Made by a program: the position numbers and the translations under genes. From Alteromonas sp. a30 (lineage in GTDB: Bacteria; Pseudomonadota; Gammaproteobacteria; Enterobacterales; Alteromonadaceae), in contig NZ_JABEPE010000001.1 in the NCBI RefSeq assembly GCF_026788005.1, positions 186,001-250,000 on the forward strand: DNA of 64,000 nucleotides. The letters are read 5' to 3'. Below are positions 29,901 to 43,205 of this stretch, one piece after another. The notes beneath the pieces were generated by a model that made no database searches, was not told the origin of the DNA, and worked only from the letters and a program-made list of their open reading frames with translations. The first letter of the stretch is position 1, and every line of letters begins with the position of its first letter.

Positions 29901-30258
29901 AAACAACTTACCAAACAGGAAATAAAAATAAAAAATTAAATAATACAATTAGTTAAAAAATCAAAAAAATAGTCACTCCATTCTAATAATTCGTTTCTTA
30001 TTCGTATCTTTTTCTCATCCAAAAAAAATATTTTTTTATACATAGCGGTCAACTTTATTACATTTTGAATGCTTAAAAAATCGATCTCCTTCACTGATAT
30101 TGGATTGTGCTATGTTCAACAATTCCTGTATTTATCAACATTTACTGTTTCCCAGACACAAAAAAGCCCGACAATTGTCAGGCTTTTTAAGACAACAAAC
30201 ATTCTATTCTAGCTAGTTCTATCTACATCCAACTAGAACAGAACACGCTCGTTGTTTA
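29901..30258. other. AT-rich non-coding spacer between cspD and icd
   Basis: Convergent spacer with long A/T tracts. The only structure I can support is the icd terminator near its right end. Confidence 0.6.
30161..30190 (-). terminator. Terminator of icd
   Basis: AAAAAGCC (30161-30168) through ACAATTGT to GGCTTTTT: a long stem with one C/A mismatch and T-runs on both strands. Confidence 0.8.
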
Positions 30259-32679
<2,421 letters not shown>

Positions 32680-32769
32680 TCAAGATTAATCTGTTTGGTT
32701 AGTAAAATCGTGTAGAATAAAAAGTGCGTTTTGCTTGTAGACTCCTTAAAAATAAAGAATTGTAGCGCC

Positions 32770-33339
32770 ATGGCCCAAAAACCAACCACTAATCCGACCA
32801 GTTCTCCAGTACAGGTTATTCTTTTTAATAAGCCCTTCAATGTGCTAAGTCAATTTACCGATGCCGATGGCAGAGAAACCCTTAAACACTACATTGATGT
32901 GCCACAAGTGTACGCCGCAGGTCGACTCGACAGAGACAGTGAAGGTCTTCTGATTTTAACCAACGATGGTAAATTGCAGCACAAGCTCACCTCCCCTAAG
33001 AAAAATGTCAGCAAGACTTATTGGGTGCAGGTAGAAGGCGTTCCCAGCGAAGCAAAGCTACAAGCGTTCCGAAACGGATTGATGTTAAAAGATGGGCCAA
33101 CAAAACCTGCAAAAATAGAAATTATTCAAGAACCAGAAGTATGGCCTCGCAACCCACCCATTCGAGAGCGTAAACATATCCCAACAACATGGCTTTCTAT
33201 TACGATAAGTGAAGGGCGCAATCGACAAGTACGTAGAATGACAGCGAATATTGGTCATCCAACATTGCGCCTCATTCGGTATCGCATTGGTAGTTGGACT
33301 CTCGACGGCATTGAACCGGGAAATTATTTTCCAATTTGA
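32770..33339 (+). CDS. rluE: 23S rRNA pseudouridine(2457) synthase RluE-like
   Basis: A 189-residue RsuA/RluB-E family pseudouridine synthase. The catalytic aspartate lies in [19 protein letters not shown], preceded by [13 protein letters not shown], and followed by [24 protein letters not shown]. It lacks an S4 domain, as RluE does. ATG 32770 (MAQKPTTNP) is preferred; the frame is open 13 codons earlier. Position between icd and mnmA agrees with the E. coli order icd-rluE-nudJ-mnmA-hflD-purB, with nudJ missing. Confidence 0.9.
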   Translation: MAQKPTTNPTSSPVQVILFNKPFNVLSQFTDADGRETLKHYIDVPQVYAAGRLDRDSEGLLILTNDGKLQHKLTSPKKNVSKTYWVQVEGVPSEAKLQAFRNGLMLKDGPTKPAKIEIIQEPEVWPRNPPIRERKHIPTTWLSITISEGRNRQVRRMTANIGHPTLRLIRYRIGSWTLDGIEPGNYFPI

Positions 33340-33448
33340 GTTCAATTCTACGAATTTGACGTAATTTTCATGAAACATATGGATGTTTTTGCTAAGATGC
33401 GCAGCCGAATTGACCCCTTGATTAAAATGCTAAATTGATAGGTACTCA

Positions 33449-34572
33449 ATGCCCATAGAAATCTCGCCCGTTGATCATCGCTCACCCGAACACGTCAAAG
33501 TCATTGTTGGAATGTCCGGCGGTGTTGACTCATCTGTTTCTGCTTTGCTGTTAAAGGAGCAAGGCTATCAGGTGGAAGGTCTGTTCATGAAAAACTGGGA
33601 AGAGGATGATAATGACGAATATTGCGCAGCCGCAGAAGATTTGCGCGATGCACAAATGGTTGCAGAAAAACTAGGGATAGAGCTACATACCATCAACTTC
33701 GCCGCTGAGTATTGGGATAACGTGTTCGAGTATTTTCTAGAAGAATACCAAGCAGGCAGAACCCCAAACCCTGACATCATGTGCAACAAGGAAATCAAAT
33801 TTAAGGCCTTCTTAGAATTTGCCGCTGAAGATTTAGGGGCAGATTATATTGCCACGGGGCACTACACACAAAGACGTTATCAAGATGGTCACTGGCAGCT
33901 AATTCGAGGTCAAGACGACAACAAAGATCAAAGCTATTTCCTGTATACCCTCGGCGAAAAACAGATTGCTAAAACCTTATTCCCTATCGGGCATATACCC
34001 AAACCTGAAGTGCGCGAAATTGCCAAGCGCCATGACCTGATTACTCACGATAAAAAAGATAGCACCGGCATTTGTTTTATCGGCGAGCGCAAATTTAAAG
34101 ATTTCTTATCCAAGTATTTGCCTGCCCAACCGGGGATTATCCAGACAGCCGAAGGCGAGGAAATTGGTGAGCATCAAGGCTTGATGTATCACACGCTTGG
34201 ACAACGAAAAGGCTTGTTAATTGGCGGCAAAAAAGAGCATGGAGACGAACCATGGTATGTTGTTGATAAAGACGTACCGAACAACGTGTTGATTGTCGGG
34301 CAAGGTGCAAACCACCCTCGCCTGTTTTCCGATGGTTTGATTGCAAACCAACTACATTGGGTAAACAGAGAAGGTCCAACAAGCAGCATTAAAGCGTCAG
34401 TGAAAACGCGTTATAGGCAAGCTGACATTCCATGCACAATTACCCCTGAAGGCGATACGGTTAAAGTTGTATTTGACTCCCCGCAAAAAGCTGTCACGCC
34501 AGGTCAATCCGCCGTATTCTACCAAAACGAAATTTGTTTAGGTGGCGGCATCATTGAGAGTTACATTAGATA

Positions 34573-34573
<1 letters not shown>
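33449..34573 (+). CDS. mnmA: tRNA-specific 2-thiouridylase MnmA
   Basis: A 374-residue PP-loop thiouridylase. The N-terminal PP-loop [15 protein letters not shown] is followed by FMKNWEEDD, the first catalytic cysteine in [12 protein letters not shown], and the second in [10 protein letters not shown]. It installs s2U34 in tRNA-Lys, Glu and Gln. First gene of mnmA-hflD-purB; its TAA overlaps the hflD ATG by one base. Confidence 0.97.
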
Positions 34574-36590
<2,017 letters not shown>

Positions 36591-36630
36591 ATTTGGCCTA
36601 ATGCGAGTTTGTTTACAAGAAATAAAACCG

Positions 36631-36654
36631 GGCTAGGTGTATAAACATCTAGCC
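36631..36654 (+). terminator. Putative terminator after purB
   Basis: A 10-bp stem with one G-T pair and a 4-nt loop (ATAA). No T-run follows, so it may instead stabilise the 3' end. Confidence 0.5.
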
Positions 36655-36704
36655 TCATTAAAAGCTCAGGACGAGCTTCACAAATTTGGTTAAGGAGAAC
36701 CACA

Positions 36705-37622
36705 ATGACAGCTACATCTTCATATCGAGTGCTTAACGCACTATCCTACCCGTTGGCGATACTTGGCATTTTGCATTTAACCGCACTCTTTATGGTTTGG
36801 CACGTTGGTAACACAACACACTTCACTTTAGTTTTGGTGCATTTAATGATGATGTTAGGCTGTTTATCAGTATTTTCTATACTTTTCAGAAAACTACTCA
36901 AACAATGGCAACTGCATGAAGACGAAAAAGCCTATCAACGCACACTTATCGAAAACATGCTACCTAAAACACTGGCAAGAAAAACCTTCACTCATCCACA
37001 AAAAAGCATTCAAAACATCGCAGAGGCCAGTGTATTGTTTGCCGATATTCAAGGCTTTAGTAAGCTGGCTCAAATCCACTCTTCAGATGAATTAGTTCAC
37101 TTTCTAGACGCTTTGTATTCGGCATTTGACCACGTTTGCCAACAGTATAGGCTAGAAAAAATCAAAACTATCGGTGATGAGTACATGGCGGTGGCAGGCG
37201 CGCCTATAATTCAAAAAAATCATGCATACCAAACTTGCTTGTGTGCTTTGCGACTCCAACAAACCTTTGAGCACATCTGTTTACAACACAATTTTCAAGC
37301 CGGACTACGTATTGGTATACACTCAGGGCCTATTATTGCCGGCATAATTGGTACAGATAAGCTAAGTTACGATATTTGGGGCGACACGGTTAACCTCGCA
37401 TCAAGAATGCAATCACTCGGGCAAACTGGCAAAATTCAACTTAGTCACTCAACCTATAAAAAAGTAAAACTCGCATTTAATTTTGAGCCGCCGAAGCAAC
37501 GCAATGTAAAAGGACAAGGGCTCAAACGCACGCATTTTCTCATTGGAATTAAATCTCATGCTCAATTTCGACATCCAACACTTCCTCACACATTACTGGC
37601 AAAAACAACCGTTGGTTATTAA
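36705..37622 (+). CDS. Membrane-anchored class III adenylate cyclase
   Basis: A 305-residue protein with two transmembrane helices (about 10-32 and 39-62), a short linker and one class III catalytic domain. Metal aspartates are D114 (LFADIQGFSKL) and D158 (IGDEYM). Lys152 and Asp223 occupy the purine-selecting positions and indicate ATP rather than GTP. N230 and R234 (DTVNLASRM) stabilise the transition state. All catalytic residues are present. The start has AAGGAG 9 nt upstream. Its last ~80 bp overlap the beginning of roxA in another frame. Product cAMP is inferred from residues, not shown. Confidence 0.88.
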   Translation: MTATSSYRVLNALSYPLAILGILHLTALFMVWHVGNTTHFTLVLVHLMMMLGCLSVFSILFRKLLKQWQLHEDEKAYQRTLIENMLPKTLARKTFTHPQKSIQNIAEASVLFADIQGFSKLAQIHSSDELVHFLDALYSAFDHVCQQYRLEKIKTIGDEYMAVAGAPIIQKNHAYQTCLCALRLQQTFEHICLQHNFQAGLRIGIHSGPIIAGIIGTDKLSYDIWGDTVNLASRMQSLGQTGKIQLSHSTYKKVKLAFNFEPPKQRNVKGQGLKRTHFLIGIKSHAQFRHPTLPHTLLAKTTVGY

Positions 37623-38784
37623 AGCCGGTGTACCCGATTTTCACGACCCATTGGACGAGCATGATCTCGCAGGGCTAGCGCAATTAGATGAAGTCGATAG
37701 TCGAATTATTCGCCTTGAGCAATCTACATCCATACAAAAACAATGGTACGTTGAACAAGGGCCATTTGAGTCCTTCGATGAGATCTGCAAAGGCAAATGG
37801 ACACTGTTAGCACAAGGCGTTAACCATTACATTGAAGACGCTTGTGATTTGCTCGACGCCTTTAACTTCATTCCGCATTGGCGCATAGATGACCTAATGG
37901 TGAGTTATTCTGTAGCCGGTGCAGGTGTAGGACCACACATTGACCAATACGATGTTTTTATTATTCAAGGTAAAGGCTCCCGCAGGTGGCAAGTGGGCGC
38001 AAAAGATGAACACAACGAATATTTGCCACATCCACTATTAAAACAAATTGAAATGTTCGAGCCTATTATTGATGAAGTGCTAGAAAGTGGAGACATTATC
38101 TACATTCCTCCGGGTTTTCCCCATAACGGAATAGCGCTAACGGAATGTTTAAATTACTCCGTTGGTTTCAGAGCACCAAGCCAAGTTCAACTGCTCGATA
38201 ACTTCACTAACTATTGTTTGGAACACCAACTAGCAGAACAACGCTATCAAGACCCTGATTTAGCCTTGCGCGAGCACAGCGCTGAAATGACAATGTTAGA
38301 ACTGACAAAGCTACGTGCATTACTAAAAAACGCTATCGATAGCCCGTCTTTCGAGAGTTGGTTTTTGAGCTTTAATTCAAGCCTTGCTCTTAACTGCGAT
38401 GACGAAAATAGTGAAGATGAAGCCAACGAGAATACACCTGAGTCGTTACCTCACGATATGCTGCTTCAAGCTCCTTACCCCACACTTTTACGAAACTTAG
38501 ACACCCACACCGTTTGCATTGCCCATGATGCTCAATCATTACACTTTGGCATCAACGGCATTACCCAGCATATCAGCGCATCAGAAGAAGAAATTATTCA
38601 CTTCAAAAGCGTGTTGTCAGCCCGAATAGTGAGTAGCGAGGATATTGCGAGTTTTGCTCATCACAAGCAATTAATACGCTATTTGAGCTTTTGGGTGATG
38701 CAAGGTTATTGGGAAGTGGTAGACGAGAGCGATGACGAAAAATGGATTGATGAAGTCAGTAACTTAGAAAATGATGATGGTTAG
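37543..38784 (+). CDS. roxA: Ribosomal protein uL16 arginine 3-hydroxylase (JmjC-like cupin)
   Basis: A 413-residue 2-oxoglutarate/Fe(II) oxygenase close to E. coli YcfD/RoxA. The HxD iron motif is in GPHIDQYDVFIIQGKGSRRWQVG, the distal histidine in IYIPPGFPHNG, and NYSVGFRAPS follows. It hydroxylates an arginine of uL16. TTG 37543 gives MELNLMLNF, which lines up with E. coli MEYQLTLNW; ATG 37558 is the alternative. Both starts lie inside the upstream cyclase gene. A terminator follows the stop. Confidence 0.9.
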   Translation: MELNLMLNFDIQHFLTHYWQKQPLVIKAGVPDFHDPLDEHDLAGLAQLDEVDSRIIRLEQSTSIQKQWYVEQGPFESFDEICKGKWTLLAQGVNHYIEDACDLLDAFNFIPHWRIDDLMVSYSVAGAGVGPHIDQYDVFIIQGKGSRRWQVGAKDEHNEYLPHPLLKQIEMFEPIIDEVLESGDIIYIPPGFPHNGIALTECLNYSVGFRAPSQVQLLDNFTNYCLEHQLAEQRYQDPDLALREHSAEMTMLELTKLRALLKNAIDSPSFESWFLSFNSSLALNCDDENSEDEANENTPESLPHDMLLQAPYPTLLRNLDTHTVCIAHDAQSLHFGINGITQHISASEEEIIHFKSVLSARIVSSEDIASFAHHKQLIRYLSFWVMQGYWEVVDESDDEKWIDEVSNLENDDG

Positions 38785-38832
38785 ATCTCAAGCACAACTG
38801 TAACCACTCCCACAACTTGTATTAACCACAAA

Positions 38833-38857
38833 AACGGCTACTCAAAAAGTAGCCGTT
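38833..38857. terminator. Hairpin between roxA and the DUF4826 gene
   Basis: AACGGCTACT (38833-38842) pairs perfectly with AGTAGCCGTT (38848-38857). A-rich on the left, so it probably terminates minus-strand transcription and may also serve roxA. Confidence 0.75.
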
Positions 38858-38900
38858 AATGGTAGTTGTTACTGAAATTGATGATTGCAGAACAGCGACT

Positions 38901-39353
38901 TTACGCGCCTTGCTGTTTCTTCCAAAGCGCTTCGCTTTCTACAAAGGGATAAATCGCTTCAGCTTTAGTGACGAGCATTTGTGCAAAATCTCGCTGTACT
39001 GTGTCTTTAATCCCTACGCGGATCATATTTTCGGCTCTCATTTGCCATTGCAATGAAAAGTGACGGATCGCATTTTTAGCATCTTTGGCAACATTATCAG
39101 TTGCAAAGTCGGTGGGTAAATCCCCCGCTATCACCCAATACTTTTTGCGCTCTTTGTCTCTAATTTTGAAAATAGCGAATAAAGGGGCAACGTAAGTGCA
39201 CTCCTCATTAAACACGGTTTCCACAACAACCCCTTTTTGTGCCAGATAACTCGTCGCTTTTTGTGATTGTTGGTTAAACCATTGTGCCGCGAGCGCCAAA
39301 CGTTGCTCTTCGTCACTTAATTGCTCTTGGTTTTCAACAGGAGTGTCTTTCAT
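38901..39353 (-). CDS. DUF4826-type conserved hypothetical protein
   Basis: A 150-residue, charged, soluble protein with no signal peptide or membrane segment. It has a central block KKYWVIAGDLPTDFA and a histidine/tryptophan-rich helix RHFSLQWQMRAENM. I assign it tentatively to the DUF4826 family found in Alteromonadales and related groups; no function is known. It is transcribed alone, downstream of the gap following ydiJ's stop, in the same direction as ydiJ and separated from it by about 80 bp, so co-transcription in the order ydiJ then this gene is excluded (ydiJ ends downstream of it). Confidence 0.55.
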   Translation of the reverse strand: MKDTPVENQEQLSDEEQRLALAAQWFNQQSQKATSYLAQKGVVVETVFNEECTYVAPLFAIFKIRDKERKKYWVIAGDLPTDFATDNVAKDAKNAIRHFSLQWQMRAENMIRVGIKDTVQRDFAQMLVTKAEAIYPFVESEALWKKQQGA

Positions 39354-39434
39354 AAATAATGCCTAATACCGATTAATTATTATAATTACGTTGTTAATAT
39401 GATTCGAAAATTGCCAACATCTTCAAAAAATACA

Positions 39435-42400
39435 TTACGCTAAATGTTGCAATAAAACCTGCACTGGGTGTTTTGGTTTTTGTCGACCAAAACGCGCAAC
39501 CTGACTGCGACAAGAATAGCCCGTGGCAACGATGTTGTCTGGATTATACCGATCCAGTGCGGGTTGCCAACTTAACTCAAACAATGCTTTAGAATCATTC
39601 AAATGATGCGTTTCATGACCAAAGGTGCCAGCCATGCCGCAGCACCCTACCGCCACCGCTTTTAACGAAAGCCCAAAGTTTTCAAATATCTGCTGCCATT
39701 GCTTTTCAGAGGCCGGTAATACGGTTTTCTCTGTGCAATGACCCAATAAAGCAAACGTTTCGGGCGATGACGCTTGTGGCAGCTTAGCGGTATTATTTTG
39801 CAACCGCTGTAAAAGCCATTCGTGCAGGGTTACGACGTTAAAATTACCACGCTTTTCGCCTAAGGCTTTTTTATATTCGTCACGATAACACAGCACCATA
39901 GAAGGGTCAGCGCCCGCCATCGGAATATCTAATGCAGCCACCTGATTTAAGAAATCTGCCGCCGATTGCGCCGTTTGCGCAAACTCTCGCAAAAAGCCTT
40001 TTACATGCTGCGGTTTGCCATTGGGTTTAAATGGCAGCAACACCGCGTTCACCCCTATTTTTTCACACAGAGAAATCCAATCAGCGATAAGCTCTGCCTC
40101 ATAAAAACTGGTGAAAGGGTCTTGCACAATTAATAGCGTTGAGGCTTTTTGCTCGTCAGTTAAAGCTTGCAATGATGCCAAGTCAAAACGCGAGTGCCGT
40201 GTAGCAACTCGTTGTTCAAGCGTTGGCACGGATAAGCGCGGCGCATCGACATACCCCACTTTGTCTCGAATAATGCGCTTAACCACGCCTAATGACTGTC
40301 CCCAATTAGCCAAACGCGGAATTTTCGCCAACATCGGCGCCATGCGCTCAACGTTTGCCACCAAGTGATCTTTAAACGGTCGGCGGTAACGAGTGTAATA
40401 CAAAGCCAAAAAGCGCGAACGAAAATCTGGCACACTCACATTCACTGGGCACTGGTTCGCGCAAGCTTTACAAGCTAAGCATTCGTCCATCACTTCGAAC
40501 ACTTCTTGGGAAAAATCGTCAGCAATTTTCGCCTTTATTCCTTTGGATTTTGGAGCTCCCACTTCGAAGTAAGATTGCTCTAACTGAGCCACATCCAAGC
40601 CCTGTTCTTGCGTCAATCGTAACCACTCACGAATCATTCCCGCTCGCCCTTTAGGGCTGTGGCGCCTGTCTCCTTTGACTTTATAAGACGGACACATGGG
40701 CGATGTGACATCGTAGTTAAAGCACAAGCCGTTGCCATTACAGCTCGTGGCTGGCTCCCAACTTTGCCTCACGCTAACAGGAATTTGCCTATCGAAATAC
40801 CCGCGCTTGGTGTCGCTCACTTTTACTAAGGTTTCGTCGCTGCCGATTGGCGTGCAAATCTTGCCCGGATTCAATTGGTTATGCGGGTCAAAGGCGGCTT
40901 TTATTTTTCTTAATTCAGTAAATAACTCATCACCGAAAAACGCTGGACCATATTCGCTTCGATAGCCTTTGCCATGTTCTCCCCACATTAAGCCGCCATA
41001 TTTGGCAACCAATGCCACAACCTCATCGGACACGCTATGTAGTAAGGCTTCTTGCTCGGGATCACACATATCTAAAGCTGGTCGAACATGCAGCACACCA
41101 GCATCAACATGACCAAACATGCCGTAATTTAAGCCTTTGCTGTCTAACAAGGCTCGAAATTCAAGAATAAAGTCGGCAAGGTTTTCAGGCGGCACAGCGG
41201 TGTCTTCCGCGAACGCGACCGGCTTTTTGCTACCGGGTGTTTTCCCGAGTAAGCCAACCGCCTTTTTACGCATCCCATAGATTTTGCCAATATCAGACAA
41301 ACTATAAGTCACCTGATACCCAATGACGCCGTTTTCCTGTGCTTGAATTTCCGTATCTAAACGCTTTGTTAGTCCAACAATGCGAGACTTCAATGCCTCT
41401 TCAGTATCATCGTTATACTCGACCATATTAAGGCCAAGTACCGTTTTATTTGGCACATCCTGAATTAAGTTGCTAACTGAATGCCACACAATATCTTGCT
41501 TGGCTAAATTGAGCACGTTGCTATCGACGGTTTCAACCGAGGTTGCTTGTGCCTCGACCATTGCTGGAGCATGTCTTAATGCTGACTCAAATGAGTCGTA
41601 CTTCACGTTAATTAATGCTTTGGCTTTGGGGATAGGTGTAAGATTTAACTTAGCTTCGGCAATGAATGCCAAAGAGCCTTCAGAACCTGCCAGCACGCGG
41701 GCTAAATCCAACTGCGTCAAATCATCGGATACCGCATGTTCAAGGTCGTACCCCGTTAAAAAGCGATTTAGGCGCGGGAATTTTTCAAGAATTTTGTTTC
41801 TATTTTCGACACAAGACTGCGCGACCTGCGCTTCGATTTGAGCCAGTCTGTTGCTGTTTGATGAGGCAGAATTGACATCCGAAATCGGTTTTTGGCTTGT
41901 GCTAAGCACATCGCCATTGGCCAATACTGCGGTAACGGAAAGCAGGTGATCCGAGGTTTTGCCGTAAACCAAAGAGCCTTGACCAGAGGCATCCGTATTG
42001 ATCATGCCGCCGATGGTTGCGCGGTTACTGGTAGATAAATCCGGTGAAAAGAAAAAACCATGTGGACGTAAAAAGTCGTTGAGTTGATCTTTGATTACGC
42101 CCGATTGCACCCGCACCCACTGTTCTTCTACGTTAATTTCAAGAATGTTGCGCATATGGCGCGACATATCCACCACCACGCCCGGCGTTAACGATTGCCC
42201 GTTAGTACCTGTACCGCCGCCTCTTGGTCCAACTTTGATGTCGGGAAATTCAGATAGCAGCCGACCAATACAGGTTAAATCCTCTACGCCTTTAGGAAAT
42301 ACCACCGCTTCTGGCAATTGTTGATAGATAGAATTGTCGGTAGCTACCGCTAATCGGCTGGAATACTGGCTTTCAATCTCGCCTGAAAAGGCACTGGCGG

Positions 42401-42467
42401 CCAGTTTTTCTAAAAACTCAGCATAAGCGGCTTGAATTGGGGTATGCGATTTTACGATTGGTAACAT
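39435..42467 (-). CDS. ydiJ: D-2-hydroxyglutarate dehydrogenase (FAD/4Fe-4S), YdiJ
   Basis: A 1010-residue three-part oxidoreductase. The FAD-binding-4 domain carries KVGPRGGGTGTNGQSL and STSNRATIGGMINTDASGQG; the FAD-linked C domain carries FGHVDAGVLHVRP. A ferredoxin part follows with CLACKACANQCPVNVSVPDF, then a CCG-type cysteine domain with VAVGCCGMAGTFGHE. It matches E. coli YdiJ over its full length as I recall it. YdiJ oxidises D-2-hydroxyglutarate, for instance from SerA side activity. With lhgO, both enantiomer-specific enzymes are in this window. Confidence 0.94.
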   Translation of the reverse strand: MLPIVKSHTPIQAAYAEFLEKLAASAFSGEIESQYSSRLAVATDNSIYQQLPEAVVFPKGVEDLTCIGRLLSEFPDIKVGPRGGGTGTNGQSLTPGVVVDMSRHMRNILEINVEEQWVRVQSGVIKDQLNDFLRPHGFFFSPDLSTSNRATIGGMINTDASGQGSLVYGKTSDHLLSVTAVLANGDVLSTSQKPISDVNSASSNSNRLAQIEAQVAQSCVENRNKILEKFPRLNRFLTGYDLEHAVSDDLTQLDLARVLAGSEGSLAFIAEAKLNLTPIPKAKALINVKYDSFESALRHAPAMVEAQATSVETVDSNVLNLAKQDIVWHSVSNLIQDVPNKTVLGLNMVEYNDDTEEALKSRIVGLTKRLDTEIQAQENGVIGYQVTYSLSDIGKIYGMRKKAVGLLGKTPGSKKPVAFAEDTAVPPENLADFILEFRALLDSKGLNYGMFGHVDAGVLHVRPALDMCDPEQEALLHSVSDEVVALVAKYGGLMWGEHGKGYRSEYGPAFFGDELFTELRKIKAAFDPHNQLNPGKICTPIGSDETLVKVSDTKRGYFDRQIPVSVRQSWEPATSCNGNGLCFNYDVTSPMCPSYKVKGDRRHSPKGRAGMIREWLRLTQEQGLDVAQLEQSYFEVGAPKSKGIKAKIADDFSQEVFEVMDECLACKACANQCPVNVSVPDFRSRFLALYYTRYRRPFKDHLVANVERMAPMLAKIPRLANWGQSLGVVKRIIRDKVGYVDAPRLSVPTLEQRVATRHSRFDLASLQALTDEQKASTLLIVQDPFTSFYEAELIADWISLCEKIGVNAVLLPFKPNGKPQHVKGFLREFAQTAQSAADFLNQVAALDIPMAGADPSMVLCYRDEYKKALGEKRGNFNVVTLHEWLLQRLQNNTAKLPQASSPETFALLGHCTEKTVLPASEKQWQQIFENFGLSLKAVAVGCCGMAGTFGHETHHLNDSKALFELSWQPALDRYNPDNIVATGYSCRSQVARFGRQKPKHPVQVLLQHLA

Positions 42468-42694
42468 TAGGCTAAAACAGTAACAACAACGAGGTGGTCA
42501 TTATCCTTTAAAGCCATGATTGGCGCTAGGGGAAAAGCGATATTTACTGAATATAGGTGAATGAATTCATACCTAAACTAGCAATTAAAATATTCAACAA
42601 ACACGCGTTGTAACAACTACTTCATGACACATGTTTTATCTCAACGTATACTAAAATTCTGAGTGCTTAAAAAAGATACAGTTAAGGAGTATTT

Positions 42695-42916
42695 ATGAAG
42701 TCTATACGCATTGGAATTGGCAGTATTTGTTGCGGTATCGGCATACTCTTCTTCATTTTGCCGGGCTCTATTTTGTTTTTAATCGGTGGCTTGGTGTTAC
42801 TCAGTTATGATATTCCACAAGCTCGAAAATGGCTTGCCAAATGCCAATCTGCCATGTCGAGTGGAGCAAGACGATTAGATAACATCATTACCAAAAGAAA
42901 ACGATCTCGTTACTAA
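42695..42916 (+). CDS. Small PGPGW-like membrane protein
   Basis: A 73-residue protein with two hydrophobic segments, GIGSICCGIGILFFILPG and SILFLIGGLVLLSYD, followed by a basic amphipathic tail ending KRKRSRY. The short 'LPGSI' turn, the second helix and the following IPQARKWL resemble the PGPGW putative membrane-protein family, with the motif degenerate. Function unknown. Its ATG is preceded by AAGGAG at ideal spacing, so it is probably translated. Monocistronic. Confidence 0.6.
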   Translation: MKSIRIGIGSICCGIGILFFILPGSILFLIGGLVLLSYDIPQARKWLAKCQSAMSSGARRLDNIITKRKRSRY

Positions 42917-43122
42917 AAGCGTTTGGCTAACACAGTACACCTAGCTCAGATCTCGAATCAACTTCAATACTTTCATGTTTATTTTCCTATATAAACGCAA
43001 AGCTTACAGAGCCTTGTAAGCATAGTTAACGTATCTTAACTCCCTTTACTTTTCTATATTTGACACCCGTTTTAGGCCATCACTATTGATACATAAATAT
43101 TTAGAAAACGCTTTAAATCAAA

Positions 43123-43150
43123 TAAAAAAGGCCAGCTACAAGGGCTGGCC
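43123..43150 (-). terminator. Terminator of ppsA
   Basis: GGCCAGC (43130-43136) pairs with GCTGGCC (43144-43150), with a run of A at 43124-43129 that is the U-tract on the minus strand. Confidence 0.8.
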
Positions 43151-43205
43151 TAAAAACTGTCGACCTATCTTAGGACGGGTCACTTTTACTTAACAAGACA
43201 GCCAA

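Noticed and set aside
29940-30120. Poly-A/T tracts as possible curved DNA or attachment site.
   Set aside because: Ordinary AT-rich convergent spacer, no repeats or integrase.
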